From Herbidospora galbida (GTDB lineage Bacteria; Actinomycetota; Actinomycetes; Streptosporangiales; Streptosporangiaceae), in assembly GCF_005233835.1 (NCBI RefSeq), contig NZ_SZQA01000007.1, forward strand, positions 171,598 through 235,597: a stretch of 64,000 nucleotides of DNA, in the 5' to 3' direction. Below are positions 16,040 to 24,302 of the stretch, piece by piece. The translations under genes were made by a program, and so were the position numbers. The notes beneath the pieces are model-generated. The model did not search any database, was not told where the DNA came from, and worked only from the letters and a program-made list of their open reading frames with translations. Numbering within the stretch: the first letter of the stretch is position 1; each line of letters opens with the position of its first letter.

Positions 16040-17821
16040 GTGCCGTACACCGAAGGGACCCGGGCCTTTCAGGTCGACCTGCGCGGAGTGGTCGATCTGC
16101 TCAGCCGGCATCTCTATTCCAGTCCGCGCGTCTACGTCCGTGAGCTGCTGCAGAACGCCTGTGACGCGATCGTGGCGCGGCGGGCGGGCGATCCGACGGC
16201 GCCCGGGCGCATCCGGGTCGAGGTGGGGTCCGACGTGATCCGGGTGCACGACACCGGGATCGGGCTCACCGAAGACGAGGTGCACACGCTGCTGGCGACC
16301 ATCGGGCGCTCGTCCAAGCGCGACGAGCTCGGGTTCGCGCGGCACGAGTTCCTGGGGCAGTTCGGCATCGGCCTGCTGTCGGGGTTCCTGGTCGCCGACG
16401 AGATCCACGTCGAGTCGCGGTCGGCCTCGGGCGGGCCCGCCGTGGTGTGGACCGGGCGGTCGGACGGCAGCTACGACGTCGCCACCGCGCCTGGTCAGGC
16501 GGGCGAGCCGGGCACCACGGTCACCTTACGTCCCCGCCGTGACGCGGCCGTCTGGACTTCCAGCCGGACCGTAACCGAATTGGCCCGGCTCTTCGGCTCG
16601 CTGCTGCCCGTCGAGGTCGTCGTCGACGGCGTGCCGGTCTCCGGCGCGGGCGCGCCCTGGCAGGGCCGCCACGCCAGTCCCGCGCTCCGGCGGGAGGCGC
16701 TGGTGGCGTACGGGAGAGAGCTCTTCGGCTTTCCGGCCTTCGACGTGATCGACCTGGCGGTGCCGGAGGCGGGGCTGACCGGGGTGGCGTTCGTGGTGCC
16801 CCATCCGGCCAACCCGGGGGCGCGTGACGCGCACCGCGTCTACCTCAAGGGCATGCTGCTGTCGGAGAAGCTGACCGGGCTGCTGCCCGAGTGGGCGTTC
16901 TTCGTGCGGTGCGTCGTCGACGCCGCCGAGCTGCGGCCGACCGCCTCGCGTGAGGCCCTCTACGACGACGACCTGCTGGAGCACACCCGCGACGCGCTCG
17001 GCGCGCAGCTGCGCGAGTGGCTGGTGCGGCTGGCCGCCACCGATCCGGCCCGGCTGCGCGGCTTCCTGCGGCTGCATCACCTCGGCGTGAAGGCGCTGGC
17101 CCTGCACGACGACGACATGCTGCGGCTGGTCGACCGGTGGATCGAGTACGAGACCGCCGACGGGCCGATGACCCTCGCCCAGTTCCGGGTCCGGCATCCG
17201 CGCGGGCGCTACACGACGAACGTCGACGAGTTCCGCCAGCTCGCCGGGGTCTGCGCGGCCCAGGGCGTGGGGCTGCTGAACGCCGGTTACGTGTACGACG
17301 GCGACATCCTCGCCCGGCTGACCCGCGTCGAGCCCGGCCACGGGCTGTCGCGGCTCGAACCGGCGGAGCTCACCACCCGCATGGCCCCCGTCGACCCGGC
17401 CGCCGAGCTCGCGGTCCGGGGGTTCCTCGCCACCGCCGCGACCGCGCTGGCCCCGCTGGGCTGCGAGGTGGTGCTGCGCGACTTCGACCCGGCCGCGCTG
17501 CCCGCCCTCTATCTGACCAGCCGGGCCGCCCGCCACGAGGCCCAGGCCCGCGAGGCCGGCGAGATGGCGGGGGAGATGTGGGCCGACGTGCTGGGCGCGC
17601 TCGACGCGGGCGGCGGTGAGCAGCCGCAGCTGGTGCTGAACCACCGCAACCCGCTGGTCCGCCGCGTCACCCGCCTGTCCGATCCCGCGCTGGCGGCGAC
17701 CGCCGTGGAGGCGCTCTACGGCATGGCGCTGCTGCACGGCCACCACCCGATGCGGGCGGCCGACACCGCCGCGCTCAACCGGTCGTTCCTGGGCCTGCTC
17801 GACTGGGCCGTCCATGGATGA
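16040..17821 (+). CDS. HSP90-family protein (HtpG-like paralogue)
   Basis: A 593-residue protein with the GHKL ATPase domain at the N-terminus: ELLQNACDAI (N box), VHDTGIGLTEDE (G1), GQFGIGLLSGFLVADE (G2). A middle domain follows (LPEWAFFVRCVVDAAELRPTASRE). It is slightly shorter than HtpG, with a divergent C-terminal part. It is a short HSP90 class found in actinobacteria, not the general HtpG. The GTG start has TAGGGT 6 nt ahead. Its stop overlaps the TPR gene start, indicating a physical or functional partnership. The client is unknown. Confidence 0.85.
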   Translation: MPYTEGTRAFQVDLRGVVDLLSRHLYSSPRVYVRELLQNACDAIVARRAGDPTAPGRIRVEVGSDVIRVHDTGIGLTEDEVHTLLATIGRSSKRDELGFARHEFLGQFGIGLLSGFLVADEIHVESRSASGGPAVVWTGRSDGSYDVATAPGQAGEPGTTVTLRPRRDAAVWTSSRTVTELARLFGSLLPVEVVVDGVPVSGAGAPWQGRHASPALRREALVAYGRELFGFPAFDVIDLAVPEAGLTGVAFVVPHPANPGARDAHRVYLKGMLLSEKLTGLLPEWAFFVRCVVDAAELRPTASREALYDDDLLEHTRDALGAQLREWLVRLAATDPARLRGFLRLHHLGVKALALHDDDMLRLVDRWIEYETADGPMTLAQFRVRHPRGRYTTNVDEFRQLAGVCAAQGVGLLNAGYVYDGDILARLTRVEPGHGLSRLEPAELTTRMAPVDPAAELAVRGFLATAATALAPLGCEVVLRDFDPAALPALYLTSRAARHEAQAREAGEMAGEMWADVLGALDAGGGEQPQLVLNHRNPLVRRVTRLSDPALAATAVEALYGMALLHGHHPMRAADTAALNRSFLGLLDWAVHG

Positions 17822-19853
17822 CCCGGTGCGGACCATCGGCGACCTGGTGGGTCAGGCCCGGGAGCTGCCCTACGGGGAGACGCGCACGACCCTGCTGGAG
17901 ACGGCGCTGCGGCGGGCCGAGGCGGCCGGTGACCAGGGCCTGACCTTCGCGGTCCGGATGGAACTCACCGAGGCCTACATGTACGGCGCCGAGCACGCCA
18001 AGGCGTTCGCCGTGTTCGCCCGCTGCCTGGCCGACTACGACGCCGATCCGGGCGCCTTCAACGAGTGGTCGCTGAACAGCCTCCTGTGGGACTTCAAGTG
18101 GATCGTCGGCGGGGTGCGCCGGTTCCCCGAGGTGCCGCTGGCCCGCGCCGAGCAGATGCTCGACGACATGGAGCGCCGCTACCGCGAGAGCGGCAACGGC
18201 CTCCACGCGGTGCACGCCGCCCGCTGCGCGCACGTCGCCCATCTCGGCGACTTCGCCCGGGGCGACGAGCTCTACCACCGGTGGTCGACCACTCCGCGCG
18301 ACTTCCTGAGCGACTGCGAGGGCTGCGACCCGGCGTCGAAGGCGTACTACCTGATCCTGCGCGGTCGTGACGAGGAGGCCGTCGAGCTGGCCGAGCCGGT
18401 GCTGCGCGGCGAGCTGACCTGCCACGTGCAGCCGCAGAGCATCCTGACCACCCTGCTGCCCGCCTACGTCCGGACCGGCAGGTACGCCGAGGCCGCGCAC
18501 GCCCACCGGGTCGCCTACCGGGCGATGCGCGGCGACGCCAACGAGGTCGAGGAGATCGCCTCCCACCTGTGGTTCTGCGCGGTCACCGGCAACCTGGCCC
18601 GGGGCCTGGAGATCCTCACCCGCGAACGCCCGCTGCTGGACAGGGCCCCGAGCCCCGGCGCGGCCATGTGGTTCGCGGCGGCCGGCGCGCTGCTGCTCCG
18701 GCTGCTCCGCGAACAGGGCCACGCCCGGCCCGAGGACACGGCCGAGGAGGCCGCGCTCACCGCGAGGGCCCGCGACATCGCGGCGCGGTTCGACGCCCGC
18801 AACGGCACCTCCGAGCAGAGCCGCCGCGTCGAGGAGTGGCTGACGGCCACGCCACTCGACGAGCACGTGCCGCTCGACCCCCGGGCCCGGTACTCCCCGC
18901 CGCCGCTGCCGCCTGCTCCGCTGCCGCCCGCGCACACTCCCGAAGAACTGCTCGACCTGGCCGAGGAGGCGTGGCAGCGCGGCCGCGTCGACGAGGCGAA
19001 GGCGGCCTGGGCGCGGTATGACGCCTTCCCGCCCGACCCCTCGCTGGAGGCGCGCAGAGCCGACGGCCGGGGCCTGGTCGCCACGGTCGAGGGTGACACC
19101 GAGACCGCGCTGGCCGAATGGCGGCGCGCCGCCGGCCTGCACACCGACGACGAGCGCCGCCAGAGCTCCCTCGGCCGCATCGGCCTGCTGCTCTGCCAGC
19201 TAGGCCGGGCCGACGAGGGCCTGCCGATGGTCGAGTCGTCGGCCGGGGCCCTGAACACGCCGAACGCGATCATCCGGCTCGCGCACGCCTACCTGACCCT
19301 CGGCCGGGAGGCCGAAGCGGAGGAGGTGCTGACCGCCGCCCCGCCCACCGGCACCGGCCTGCTGCTGCTCGCCAACGTGCGCGGCGACGCCGAGACCGCG
19401 CGACGGGCCCGCGACGCCCTGCGCGCCGAAGACGACCGCGAGGGCCTGGCCCGCGCCTGCGCCCTCCACGCGCACCTGCTGCTCACGGCGGGCGTCGACG
19501 AGGCGGGCGTCCGCGAGGTGCTGGCCGCCTACGACGAGGCCGTCGCCAACGCCCCCGCCTCGGAACGGGCCGGCCTCCACCACGACCGGGGCAGCCTGTA
19601 CCTCCAGCTCGACTCGGTCCCCGAGGCGCTCGACGATCTCGTGGAGGCCGTCGCGCAGTACGTCGCCGAGGGCGACATGGAGCCGGTCCGGTACGCCCGG
19701 CTGTCGCTGGCCGAGGCCTACGCCCGGCTGGGCCGCCCGGCCGAGGCGGAGATCGCCGCGGAGGAGGCGCTCGGCGGGTTCCGGGCCGCAGGTGACGACG
19801 AGGTGTGCGCCCGCATCGAGGAATTCATCGCCGACCTGCAAGAAGACGACTGA
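17814..19853 (+). CDS. Tetratricopeptide-repeat protein partner of the HSP90-family protein
   Basis: A 679-residue, Ala/Glu/Leu-rich helical repeat protein without signal peptide or membrane segments. TPR-like helix pairs run through the whole length, for example LLDLAEEAWQRGRVDEAKAAW, the SLGRIGLLLCQLGRADEGL region and LSLAEAYARLGRPAEAEIAA. A Pro-rich linker near residues 360-375 splits it into two halves. The gene overlaps the HSP90-family gene by 8 bp. TPR proteins often serve as HSP90 co-chaperones, so a dedicated chaperone/co-chaperone pair is the natural reading, still inference here. Confidence 0.8.
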   Translation: MDDPVRTIGDLVGQARELPYGETRTTLLETALRRAEAAGDQGLTFAVRMELTEAYMYGAEHAKAFAVFARCLADYDADPGAFNEWSLNSLLWDFKWIVGGVRRFPEVPLARAEQMLDDMERRYRESGNGLHAVHAARCAHVAHLGDFARGDELYHRWSTTPRDFLSDCEGCDPASKAYYLILRGRDEEAVELAEPVLRGELTCHVQPQSILTTLLPAYVRTGRYAEAAHAHRVAYRAMRGDANEVEEIASHLWFCAVTGNLARGLEILTRERPLLDRAPSPGAAMWFAAAGALLLRLLREQGHARPEDTAEEAALTARARDIAARFDARNGTSEQSRRVEEWLTATPLDEHVPLDPRARYSPPPLPPAPLPPAHTPEELLDLAEEAWQRGRVDEAKAAWARYDAFPPDPSLEARRADGRGLVATVEGDTETALAEWRRAAGLHTDDERRQSSLGRIGLLLCQLGRADEGLPMVESSAGALNTPNAIIRLAHAYLTLGREAEAEEVLTAAPPTGTGLLLLANVRGDAETARRARDALRAEDDREGLARACALHAHLLLTAGVDEAGVREVLAAYDEAVANAPASERAGLHHDRGSLYLQLDSVPEALDDLVEAVAQYVAEGDMEPVRYARLSLAEAYARLGRPAEAEIAAEEALGGFRAAGDDEVCARIEEFIADLQEDD

Positions 19854-19894
19854 CGGTCGCCTGGCGTTCATTGACAACGGGTACCCGCTTATCT

Positions 19895-19927
19895 GTTCAT
19901 TCTTGGTTATCGCGCTGGTCAGAGCCG
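19895..19927 (+). promoter_or_regulatory. PHO-box-like direct repeats upstream of phoD
   Basis: Three consecutive 11-bp units read GTTCATTCTTG, GTTATCGCGCT and GGTCAGAGCCG, ending 40 bp before the phosphatase start. PhoP of actinobacteria binds 11-nt direct repeats of the GTTCACC type. The first and third units keep the GKTCA core; the second is weaker. TAAAAC follows at 19928-19933 as a possible -10 box. Confidence 0.4.
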
Positions 19928-19967
19928 TAAAACAATTCCGACAGACTGGCCGACTGCACTGTCAGAC

Positions 19968-21482
19968 GTGCAGCGCAGATCGTTCATCTCCGGCGTGCTC
20001 CTGGCCGCCGCGGCGCCCGCTCTTCCGTCTTTGCCGTCCCGTGCCCTGAAGACCGATCCCTTCGCCGTCGGCGTCGCCTCCGGGGATCCGTCCCCTGACG
20101 GCTTCGTGCTGTGGACCCGTCTCGTGATCGACCCCTACGGCGCGGACGGCCGGGGTTCGATGCCCTCACGGGACGTCGAGGTGAAGTGGCAGGTGTCCAC
20201 AGACGAGAAATTCGCGACCATCGTGCGGGACGGGACGGCCACCGCGTCGGCCCGGTCGGCGCACAGCGTGCACGTCGAATTGGAGGGTCTCCAGCCGGGC
20301 CGGGAGTACTTCTACCGGTTCCGCGCCGAGAACTCCGTCTCGCCCGTCGGCCGCACCCGGACCAGCCCGGCCGTGATGTCGCCGCTCACCTTCGCCATCG
20401 CGGCGTGCGCCCACTGGGAGCACGGCTACTACACGGCCTACCGGCGGCTGGCCGAGCAGGAGCCCGACCTGGTCGTCCACCTGGGCGACTACATGTACGA
20501 GTACCAGCCCAACGGCTACACCGCTCCCTTCGGCAACATCCGCACCCACTCGGGCGGGGTGAAGTGCGCGACGCTGGCCGACTACCGGATGCGGCACGCC
20601 CAGTACAAGAGCGACCCCGACCTGCAGGCCGCCCACGCGGTCGCGCCGTGGCTGGTCGCCTTCGACGACCACGAGATCGAGAACAACTGGGCCGCCGACG
20701 TCTCCGCCAGCGACGCGCCCGCCTTCGACCAGCGCCGGGCCGTCGCCTTCCAGGCCTACTACGAGAACATGCCGCTCCGCCGGGCCGGCGTGCCCAAGGG
20801 CGCCTCGATCACGATCAACCGGCGGGTCTCGTGGGGGCCGCTGGCCCGCTTCCACCTGCTCGACACCCGCCAGTTCCGCGACGACCAGGCGTGCGAGGAC
20901 GGCGTACGGGCCGGCTGCGACGACCGCCTCGACAGCGGGCGCACCCTTCTGGGCAAGGCCCAGCACTCGTGGCTCGTCGACGGCCTGCGCGACTCCCCGG
21001 CCCAGTGGAACCTGGTCGGCCAGCAGATCGTGATGACCCAGAAGGACCTCAAGGTCGGCCCCGGCCGCGAGGCCAACCTCGACTCCTGGGACGGGTACGC
21101 CGCCGAGCGCGACCAGCTCCTGCGCGGCATGGCCGGAGTGCGCAACCCGGTCGTGCTCACGGGAGACGCGCACATCCACCACGCGGCGGAGCTGCGTACC
21201 GACTTCGACGACCCCGAGACCAACGTCGGCGTCGAGCTGGTCGCCACCTCGATCGCCAGCGACGGCGACGGCTACCGCGACACCGAGCGGATGTCCGCGC
21301 TGCGCGCCGAGAACCCGCACATCAAGTACCTCGACCAGCGCCGCGGCTACATCCTGGCCCGCCTGTCGGAGCAGGAGCTCGTAGCCGACTTCCGCACCCT
21401 CGACTACATCAGCCGCCGGGGCGCCCCCGCGAAGACCTCCGCGCGGTTCACCGTCCCGGCGGGCGAGCGGAGGTTCGCGTGA
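19968..21482 (+). CDS. phoD: PhoD-type secreted alkaline phosphatase/phosphodiesterase
   Basis: A 504-residue protein with a GTG start and a twin-arginine signal (QRRSFISGVLLAAAAPALP). It has the PhoD N-terminal beta domain (FAVGVASGDPSPDGFVLWTRL) followed by the metallophosphatase core with VVHLGDYMYEY, FDDHEIENNW, LVGQQIVMTQ and TGDAHIHHA. PhoD enzymes release phosphate from monoesters or diesters outside the cell using Ca and Fe. The PHO-box-like repeats upstream suggest phosphate-starvation control. The next gene starts inside its stop codon. Confidence 0.92.
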   Translation: MQRRSFISGVLLAAAAPALPSLPSRALKTDPFAVGVASGDPSPDGFVLWTRLVIDPYGADGRGSMPSRDVEVKWQVSTDEKFATIVRDGTATASARSAHSVHVELEGLQPGREYFYRFRAENSVSPVGRTRTSPAVMSPLTFAIAACAHWEHGYYTAYRRLAEQEPDLVVHLGDYMYEYQPNGYTAPFGNIRTHSGGVKCATLADYRMRHAQYKSDPDLQAAHAVAPWLVAFDDHEIENNWAADVSASDAPAFDQRRAVAFQAYYENMPLRRAGVPKGASITINRRVSWGPLARFHLLDTRQFRDDQACEDGVRAGCDDRLDSGRTLLGKAQHSWLVDGLRDSPAQWNLVGQQIVMTQKDLKVGPGREANLDSWDGYAAERDQLLRGMAGVRNPVVLTGDAHIHHAAELRTDFDDPETNVGVELVATSIASDGDGYRDTERMSALRAENPHIKYLDQRRGYILARLSEQELVADFRTLDYISRRGAPAKTSARFTVPAGERRFA

Positions 21483-22726
21483 TCCTCGGCGTCGTGGCCC
21501 TGACGATCCCCCTGCTCGTCGGCCTGTCCCCGCAGTGCGGCTCCTTCCTGGCCGTCGCCCAGCCCTACGCGACCGTCGACGGCCAGGTCAGGGCGGGCGC
21601 GGTCCGGATCCTCGACGGGCCGCTGATCACCCAGGACGACCCGGAACCGGGCGACATGTTCGGCTCCGCCCTGGCCACGGGCGACTTCGACGGCGACGGC
21701 TGCGCCGACCTCGCGATCGGCGCCTCCGAGGAGGACGCGGGCCCCGGCGGCCGCGACGGGCACGGTGTCGTCGAGATCCTGTACGGCCTGACCTCCCGGA
21801 AGACCGTCATCCTGCCCGGCAAGGGGGCCGACCGCTTCGGTGCCGCCCTCGCGGCGGGCGACCTCGACGGCGACGGCGACGACGAACTGGCCATCGGCGC
21901 CCCCGGCGGCGGCTCGGTCTACGTCCACGGCCAGGGGTCGAAGCTGCGCCGGATCAAGAACACCGGCGGCGCGGTCACCGACCAGTTCGGCGAGGCCCTG
22001 GCCACCGGCGACTTCGACGGTGACGGCGACGACGAACTGGCGATCGGCGCGCCCGGTGCGAACCTGATCCGCCAGGGCGAGGGCACCGTGACCGTGGTCG
22101 CGAAGAACGGCCGCCGCCTGCTCTACTCCCAGGAGACCTACGGCATCGACGGCCTCTCGGAGAGCTGGGACGCCTTCGGCGCGTCCCTGGTGACCGGCGA
22201 CTTCGACGCCGACGGCCATGACGACCTGGCGATCGGCGTGCCGGGGGAGGGGCTGACCGCCCTCCAGCGGGCCGGCGACTACGGCGAGGGGGCCGTCGAC
22301 GTCGTCTACGGCTCGCCCGGCGGCCTGCGCCCGGCCACCGCCGAGGCCTGGACCCAGAACAGCCTGGCCGGAGACGCGGTCATGTACGACCGCTTCGGCA
22401 CCTCCCTGGCCGCGGGCGACCTGAACGGCGACGGCGACGACGAACTCGTGGTCGGCGTGCCCGGCGAGAACGCCGTCCAGGTGCTGGCCGGCACCCGGAC
22501 CGGCGGGCTGACCAAGAACCACAACCTGCTGATCCCCGGCCCGAAGGGGGCGGAGTTCGGCGCGGCCGTCGCGGTGCACGGCGGGGACCTGCTCGTCGGC
22601 GCCCCGACGAGAGGCGAGGTGTTCCGCTACCGGGGCGCGGTGAAGAAGGGCTCCTACCCGGGGGTGGGGAAGAAGGGCGCGAAGATCGCCGAGGGCGACG
22701 GGTTCTTCGGCTTCGGCCTCGGCTAG
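21479..22726 (+). CDS. Secreted FG-GAP (integrin-alpha-like beta-propeller) repeat protein
   Basis: A 415-residue protein starting at the GTG that overlaps the phoD stop by 4 bp. The N-terminus (ILGVVALTIPLLVGLS) is a signal peptide. About six FG-GAP repeats follow with the calcium-binding pattern DxDxDG, for example GDFDGDGCADLAIGA, GDLDGDGDDELAIGA and GDLNGDGDDELVVGV. It would form a Ca-binding beta-propeller outside the cell. Coupling to phoD, itself a Ca enzyme, suggests joint secretion. The frame is open upstream within phoD but has no coding character there. Its TAG shares a CTAG with the convergent MFS gene. Confidence 0.85.
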   Translation: MILGVVALTIPLLVGLSPQCGSFLAVAQPYATVDGQVRAGAVRILDGPLITQDDPEPGDMFGSALATGDFDGDGCADLAIGASEEDAGPGGRDGHGVVEILYGLTSRKTVILPGKGADRFGAALAAGDLDGDGDDELAIGAPGGGSVYVHGQGSKLRRIKNTGGAVTDQFGEALATGDFDGDGDDELAIGAPGANLIRQGEGTVTVVAKNGRRLLYSQETYGIDGLSESWDAFGASLVTGDFDADGHDDLAIGVPGEGLTALQRAGDYGEGAVDVVYGSPGGLRPATAEAWTQNSLAGDAVMYDRFGTSLAAGDLNGDGDDELVVGVPGENAVQVLAGTRTGGLTKNHNLLIPGPKGAEFGAAVAVHGGDLLVGAPTRGEVFRYRGAVKKGSYPGVGKKGAKIAEGDGFFGFGLG

Positions 22727-24132
22727 AAGCGGATTCTGATGCCCAGCACGGAGATCAGCGCCGAGACGGCCATCATCCCCGCGCAGGCGTACATGGAGAG
22801 CCGGAACGCCGCGTCGAACAGCGCCGGGTTCAGGTAGGCCTCGCCGGTCAGCCCGACCAGCGGCGGGACGGCCGCCACGGCCAGCAGGCTGCCGGTCCGG
22901 GCCAGCGCGTTGTTGACGCCGCTGGCGATGCCGGCGCGCCGCTGCGAGGCGGTGGCCAGCACGGTCGCCGTGAGCGGGGCGACCGTCAGCGACAGGCCCA
23001 GGCCGAACAGGGTCACCGGCGGCAGCACCTCGGTCACGTAGTGGGCGCCGACGCCGATCCGGCTCATCCACATGAACGCGGTCCCGGACAGCAGGATGCC
23101 GACCGTCATGGGCCAGCGCGGGCCGATGCGGCGGGCGAGCTCACCGGAGTAGGGGGAGATCACCAGCATCAGCAGCGTCACCGGCACCAGGGCCGAGCCC
23201 GCCGCGAAGGGCGTGAACCCCGAGACGGTCCGCAGCTGGAGGACGAGCAGGAAGAACACCACGCCCATCGCGGCGTACATGAACAGCGTCACGGCGTTGA
23301 CGGCGGTGAAGGCCGTGTTCTTGAACAGCCCCACGGGCACCAGCGCCTGCGCGCCCCGGTGGTGCTCGACGATCACGAAGGCCGCCAGGATCACCGCGCC
23401 CAGGACCATCGGCACGACCTCGGTCTCGATCAGCCCGTAGGTCAGCGCGGCCAGCCCGATCGCCGCCAGCCCCGCGCCCAGCGCGTCGAACCGGCCGGCG
23501 GCCTCCTCGTCGCGGGTCTCCGGCACATGGCGGGCCGCGATCAGCAGCACGATCACGGCCAGCGGCAGGTTGATGAGGAAGACCCAGCGCCAGCCGATCG
23601 TCTGGACGATCCAGCCGCCCAGCAGCGGCCCGATCGCGGCGGCCGTGCCGCCCAGGCCCGACCAGGCGCCGATCGCCTTCGGCCGGTCCTCCGCCGCGAA
23701 CGTGGCCTGGATGATCGCCAGCGAGCCCGGCGTCAGCAGGGCGCCGCCGATGCCCTGGAGGGCGCGGGCCGCGATCAACGTCTCCATGCTGGGCGCCAGC
23801 CCGCACAGGGCCGAGGCGATGGCGAACCAGACCACGCCGATCATGAACACCTTGCGGCGGCCGTAGCGGTCGCCCAGGGAACCGCCCAGCAGGATCAGCC
23901 CGGCGAGGGTCAGCGTGTAGGCGTTGATGGTCCACTGGAGGCCCTCGATGTCGGCGTCGAGCGCCCGGCCGAGGTCGGGCAGCGCCACGTTGACGACGGT
24001 GCCGTCGAGGAGCGCCATGCCCGAACCGAGCACCGTCGTCACCAGAATCCAGCGGCCTTTGGCCGTGCTGAGCTGCACCGCTTCCGTCGTCACGTGACCA
24101 ACATAGTCACCAGGCGGACCTGCTCCCGGCAC
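22723..24132 (-). CDS. MFS multidrug transporter, DHA2 (EmrB/QacA) type, 14 TMS
   Basis: Up to 469 residues. DHA2 marks include the TM1 motif GMALLDGTVVNVALPDLGR, LGGSLGDRYGRRKVF (motif A) and GPLLGGWIVQTIGWRWVFLINLP (motif C region). Fourteen hydrophobic segments can be followed. The family exports drugs and cationic dyes by proton antiport. The start is uncertain: a GTG at 24132, or a GTG at 24093 with TATGTT 6 nt before it (leaderless). The imperfect repeat GTGAC-N7-GTCAC spans 24093-24113 and could be a TetR-like operator. No regulator lies next to it. Confidence 0.87.
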   Translation of the reverse strand: MPGAGPPGDYVGHVTTEAVQLSTAKGRWILVTTVLGSGMALLDGTVVNVALPDLGRALDADIEGLQWTINAYTLTLAGLILLGGSLGDRYGRRKVFMIGVVWFAIASALCGLAPSMETLIAARALQGIGGALLTPGSLAIIQATFAAEDRPKAIGAWSGLGGTAAAIGPLLGGWIVQTIGWRWVFLINLPLAVIVLLIAARHVPETRDEEAAGRFDALGAGLAAIGLAALTYGLIETEVVPMVLGAVILAAFVIVEHHRGAQALVPVGLFKNTAFTAVNAVTLFMYAAMGVVFFLLVLQLRTVSGFTPFAAGSALVPVTLLMLVISPYSGELARRIGPRWPMTVGILLSGTAFMWMSRIGVGAHYVTEVLPPVTLFGLGLSLTVAPLTATVLATASQRRAGIASGVNNALARTGSLLAVAAVPPLVGLTGEAYLNPALFDAAFRLSMYACAGMMAVSALISVLGIRIRF

Positions 24133-24302
24133 CGGTCTTTCTCACGTCATTCCCGGAGTGATGTGAGGAAGAAGCGCTTACCGCCAAACTGACTGGAGTT
24201 TATTGGCAGATGTCATGCTTGAATGCCATGCCCCCAGGCCGATAGTCACGATGTGTCAGTGCGGCCTGTCACGGTGCCGCAGCAGCACCCGAAGGGGGTT
24301 TC

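Noticed and set aside
24093..24113. GTGAC-N7-GTCAC as a firm TetR operator for the MFS gene
   Set aside because: Arms of only 5 bp are frequent by chance, and no TetR gene is adjacent; kept only as a note in the MFS entry.
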